From the NCBI GenBank assembly GCA_016296205.1, contig JAEDJS010000082.1, forward strand, positions 1-5,903: DNA of 5,903 bases. The letters are read 5' to 3'. The notes beneath the pieces are model-generated. The model was given only the letters and a program-made list of their open reading frames with translations. It ran no database searches and was not told where the DNA came from. The position numbers were made by a program, and so were the translations under genes. Below, in pieces: positions 4,648-5,903 of this stretch; within the stretch, counting starts at the first letter, position 1, and each line of letters opens with the position of its first letter. Origin of the DNA: Treponema sp. Its GTDB lineage: Bacteria; Spirochaetota; Spirochaetia; Treponematales; Treponemataceae.

Positions 4648-5903
4648 ATGGACCAGAAAGAACAGTGCAGAGTAATTGTTGCTGCCGCTTTGAATGAATT
4701 TATCAAATCAAAATCAATTGAATGTGAACCAGTAAAAGCAGACGATATCCGTGTAGAAAATCCACCAAAACCAGAGATGGGAGATATGGGTGTACCATTG
4801 TTCTTGTATGCAAAATCTTTCCACATGGCACCACCAGCAATTGCAGCCGGACTTCTTGAAATCATTAAGGGAATGGAAACAGTTGAAGGTGTTACAATTT
4901 CTTCTCTTGGTGAATTTGCAGTTGCAGGTCCTTACGTAAATGTAAAACTTAATAAATCTAATTCTGCAAAAGATATTCTTAACGCAATCAAAACTCAGGG
5001 AGATAATTTTGGCTCTCTTGATAAAGACGGCAAGAAACCTTACCAGGGCCGCAAGGTTATGATTGAATATTCAAGCCCAAATACAAACAAGCCTCTTCAC
5101 CTTGGTCACATGAGAAATGATGCTCTTGGTGAATCTGTTAGCCGCATTCTCAAAAAGGCTGGTGCAGAAGTTTACCGTGTAAATATTATCAACAACCGTG
5201 GCGTTCATATTTGTAAAAGTATGCTTGCCTATAAATTGTTCCATGAAGCAAATGGTGATACTCCAGAAAGTCTTGGCATGAAGGGTGATCATTTTGTTGG
5301 TCAGTGTTACATTGAATTTGACAAATATTCAAAGGAGCATCCGGAAGCTGTTCAGCAGGCAGAAGAAATGCTTGTTGAATGGGAAAAGGGACAGGATCAG
5401 GAACTTCAGGCTCTCTGGAAAAAAATGAACGGCTGGGCACTGGAAGGAGTTCAGGATACTTACGACAGAACAGGCGTTGGTTTTGAAAAACTTTATTTTG
5501 AAAGTGACACATATTTAAAGGGAAAAGATGAAATCCTTAAGGGGCTTGAAAAAGGTGTTTTCTTTAAAGCAGAAGACGGCAGTGTACGAATTGATGTAAC
5601 TGATGTTGTTGGTAAAGGAAAGGACGAAGAAAACCACGAAAAAGTTCTCCTTAGAAAAGACGGAACTTCTGTTTACATTACTCAGGATATTGGTACTGCC
5701 ATAAGCCGCCATAATGACTGGCCTTTTAATCAGCTTGTTTATGTTGTTGCCAGTGAACAGATTTACCACTTTAAGATTCTGTTCCACATTCTTAAAAAAC
5801 TTGGATTTGACTGGGCAGAAAAGCTTTATCATTTGAGCTATGGTCTTGTTAACCTTCCAAGCGGAAGAATGAAGAGCCGCGAAGGAACAATTGTTGATGC
5901 CGA
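4648..5903 (+). CDS. argS: Arginyl-tRNA synthetase (3' truncated by the window)
   Basis: The frame is open from the ATG at 4648 to the window end, giving 418 complete codons of a protein usually ~550-600 residues long. It charges tRNA-Arg with arginine using ATP, in the cytoplasm. An N-terminal tRNA-binding (Add-1) domain covers ~1-110. The class I HIGH motif is HLGHM (151-155) within SSPNTNKPLHLGHMRND, the ArgS-specific context. The ArgS-type variant of KMSKS is MKSREG (408-413), followed by TIVDA. YVVASEQIYHF (365-375) is also typical of ArgS. The missing part is mainly the anticodon-binding helical domain. AAGGA at 4637-4641, 6 nt before the ATG, supports the start. It appears to have its own promoter, separate from the operon upstream. 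Confidence 0.96.
   Translation, partial: MDQKEQCRVIVAAALNEFIKSKSIECEPVKADDIRVENPPKPEMGDMGVPLFLYAKSFHMAPPAIAAGLLEIIKGMETVEGVTISSLGEFAVAGPYVNVKLNKSNSAKDILNAIKTQGDNFGSLDKDGKKPYQGRKVMIEYSSPNTNKPLHLGHMRNDALGESVSRILKKAGAEVYRVNIINNRGVHICKSMLAYKLFHEANGDTPESLGMKGDHFVGQCYIEFDKYSKEHPEAVQQAEEMLVEWEKGQDQELQALWKKMNGWALEGVQDTYDRTGVGFEKLYFESDTYLKGKDEILKGLEKGVFFKAEDGSVRIDVTDVVGKGKDEENHEKVLLRKDGTSVYITQDIGTAISRHNDWPFNQLVYVVASEQIYHFKILFHILKKLGFDWAEKLYHLSYGLVNLPSGRMKSREGTIVDA

Noticed and set aside
5515..5832. Minus-strand open frames inside argS
   Set aside because: argS is intact and unmistakable on the + strand, and the reverse frames have no family features or start signals.

Overview
This window looks like AT-rich chromosomal DNA from a Treponema-like spirochaete. 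The case rests on three things: the arginyl-tRNA synthetase and its neighbours, the A/T-rich third codon positions, and above all a C-terminal formylglycine-generating-enzyme (FGE)/C-type-lectin domain gene whose last ~50 codons look like the variable region (VR) of a diversity-generating retroelement (DGR). Such targets are well known in treponemes. The assignment comes from reading the sequence; no database search was done.

Left region (1-966), the unusual part. A 5'-truncated FGE-fold gene ends at 572. Its last part switches abruptly from ordinary AT-rich coding sequence to a GC-rich stretch (about 61% over 424-545 by hand count) full of NNC codons. A second copy of only this VR lies at 731-876, with no FGE body in front of it. 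Each copy has the same stop codon, then exactly 9 nt, then a short hairpin with a TAC loop whose stem bases changed in pairs. About 20 nt further on, each copy has a related GC-rich nested dyad. The module of VR, hairpin and dyad is therefore tandemly repeated with a period of 304-307 bp. No reverse transcriptase, avd gene or A-rich template repeat (TR) is visible here, so diversification would need machinery encoded outside the window.

Middle (967-1884). A 250-residue protein of unrecognised function, with a possible helix-turn-helix, starts just after the second dyad. A non-coding stretch follows, and near its end is a plausible sigma-70 promoter.

Right region (1885-5903), housekeeping. 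An RluA-type pseudouridine synthase overlaps by one base (TAATG) a cytoplasmic M28-like zinc peptidase. A TIM-barrel amidohydrolase follows 33 nt later, and the three probably form one operon. An intergenic gap with an extended -10 promoter then leads into argS, which runs off the right end. All genes are on the + strand.

The most interesting hypothesis is that the orphan VR cassette is either a remnant of a second DGR target or a silent donor/acceptor cassette beside the expressed FGE-type receptor gene.
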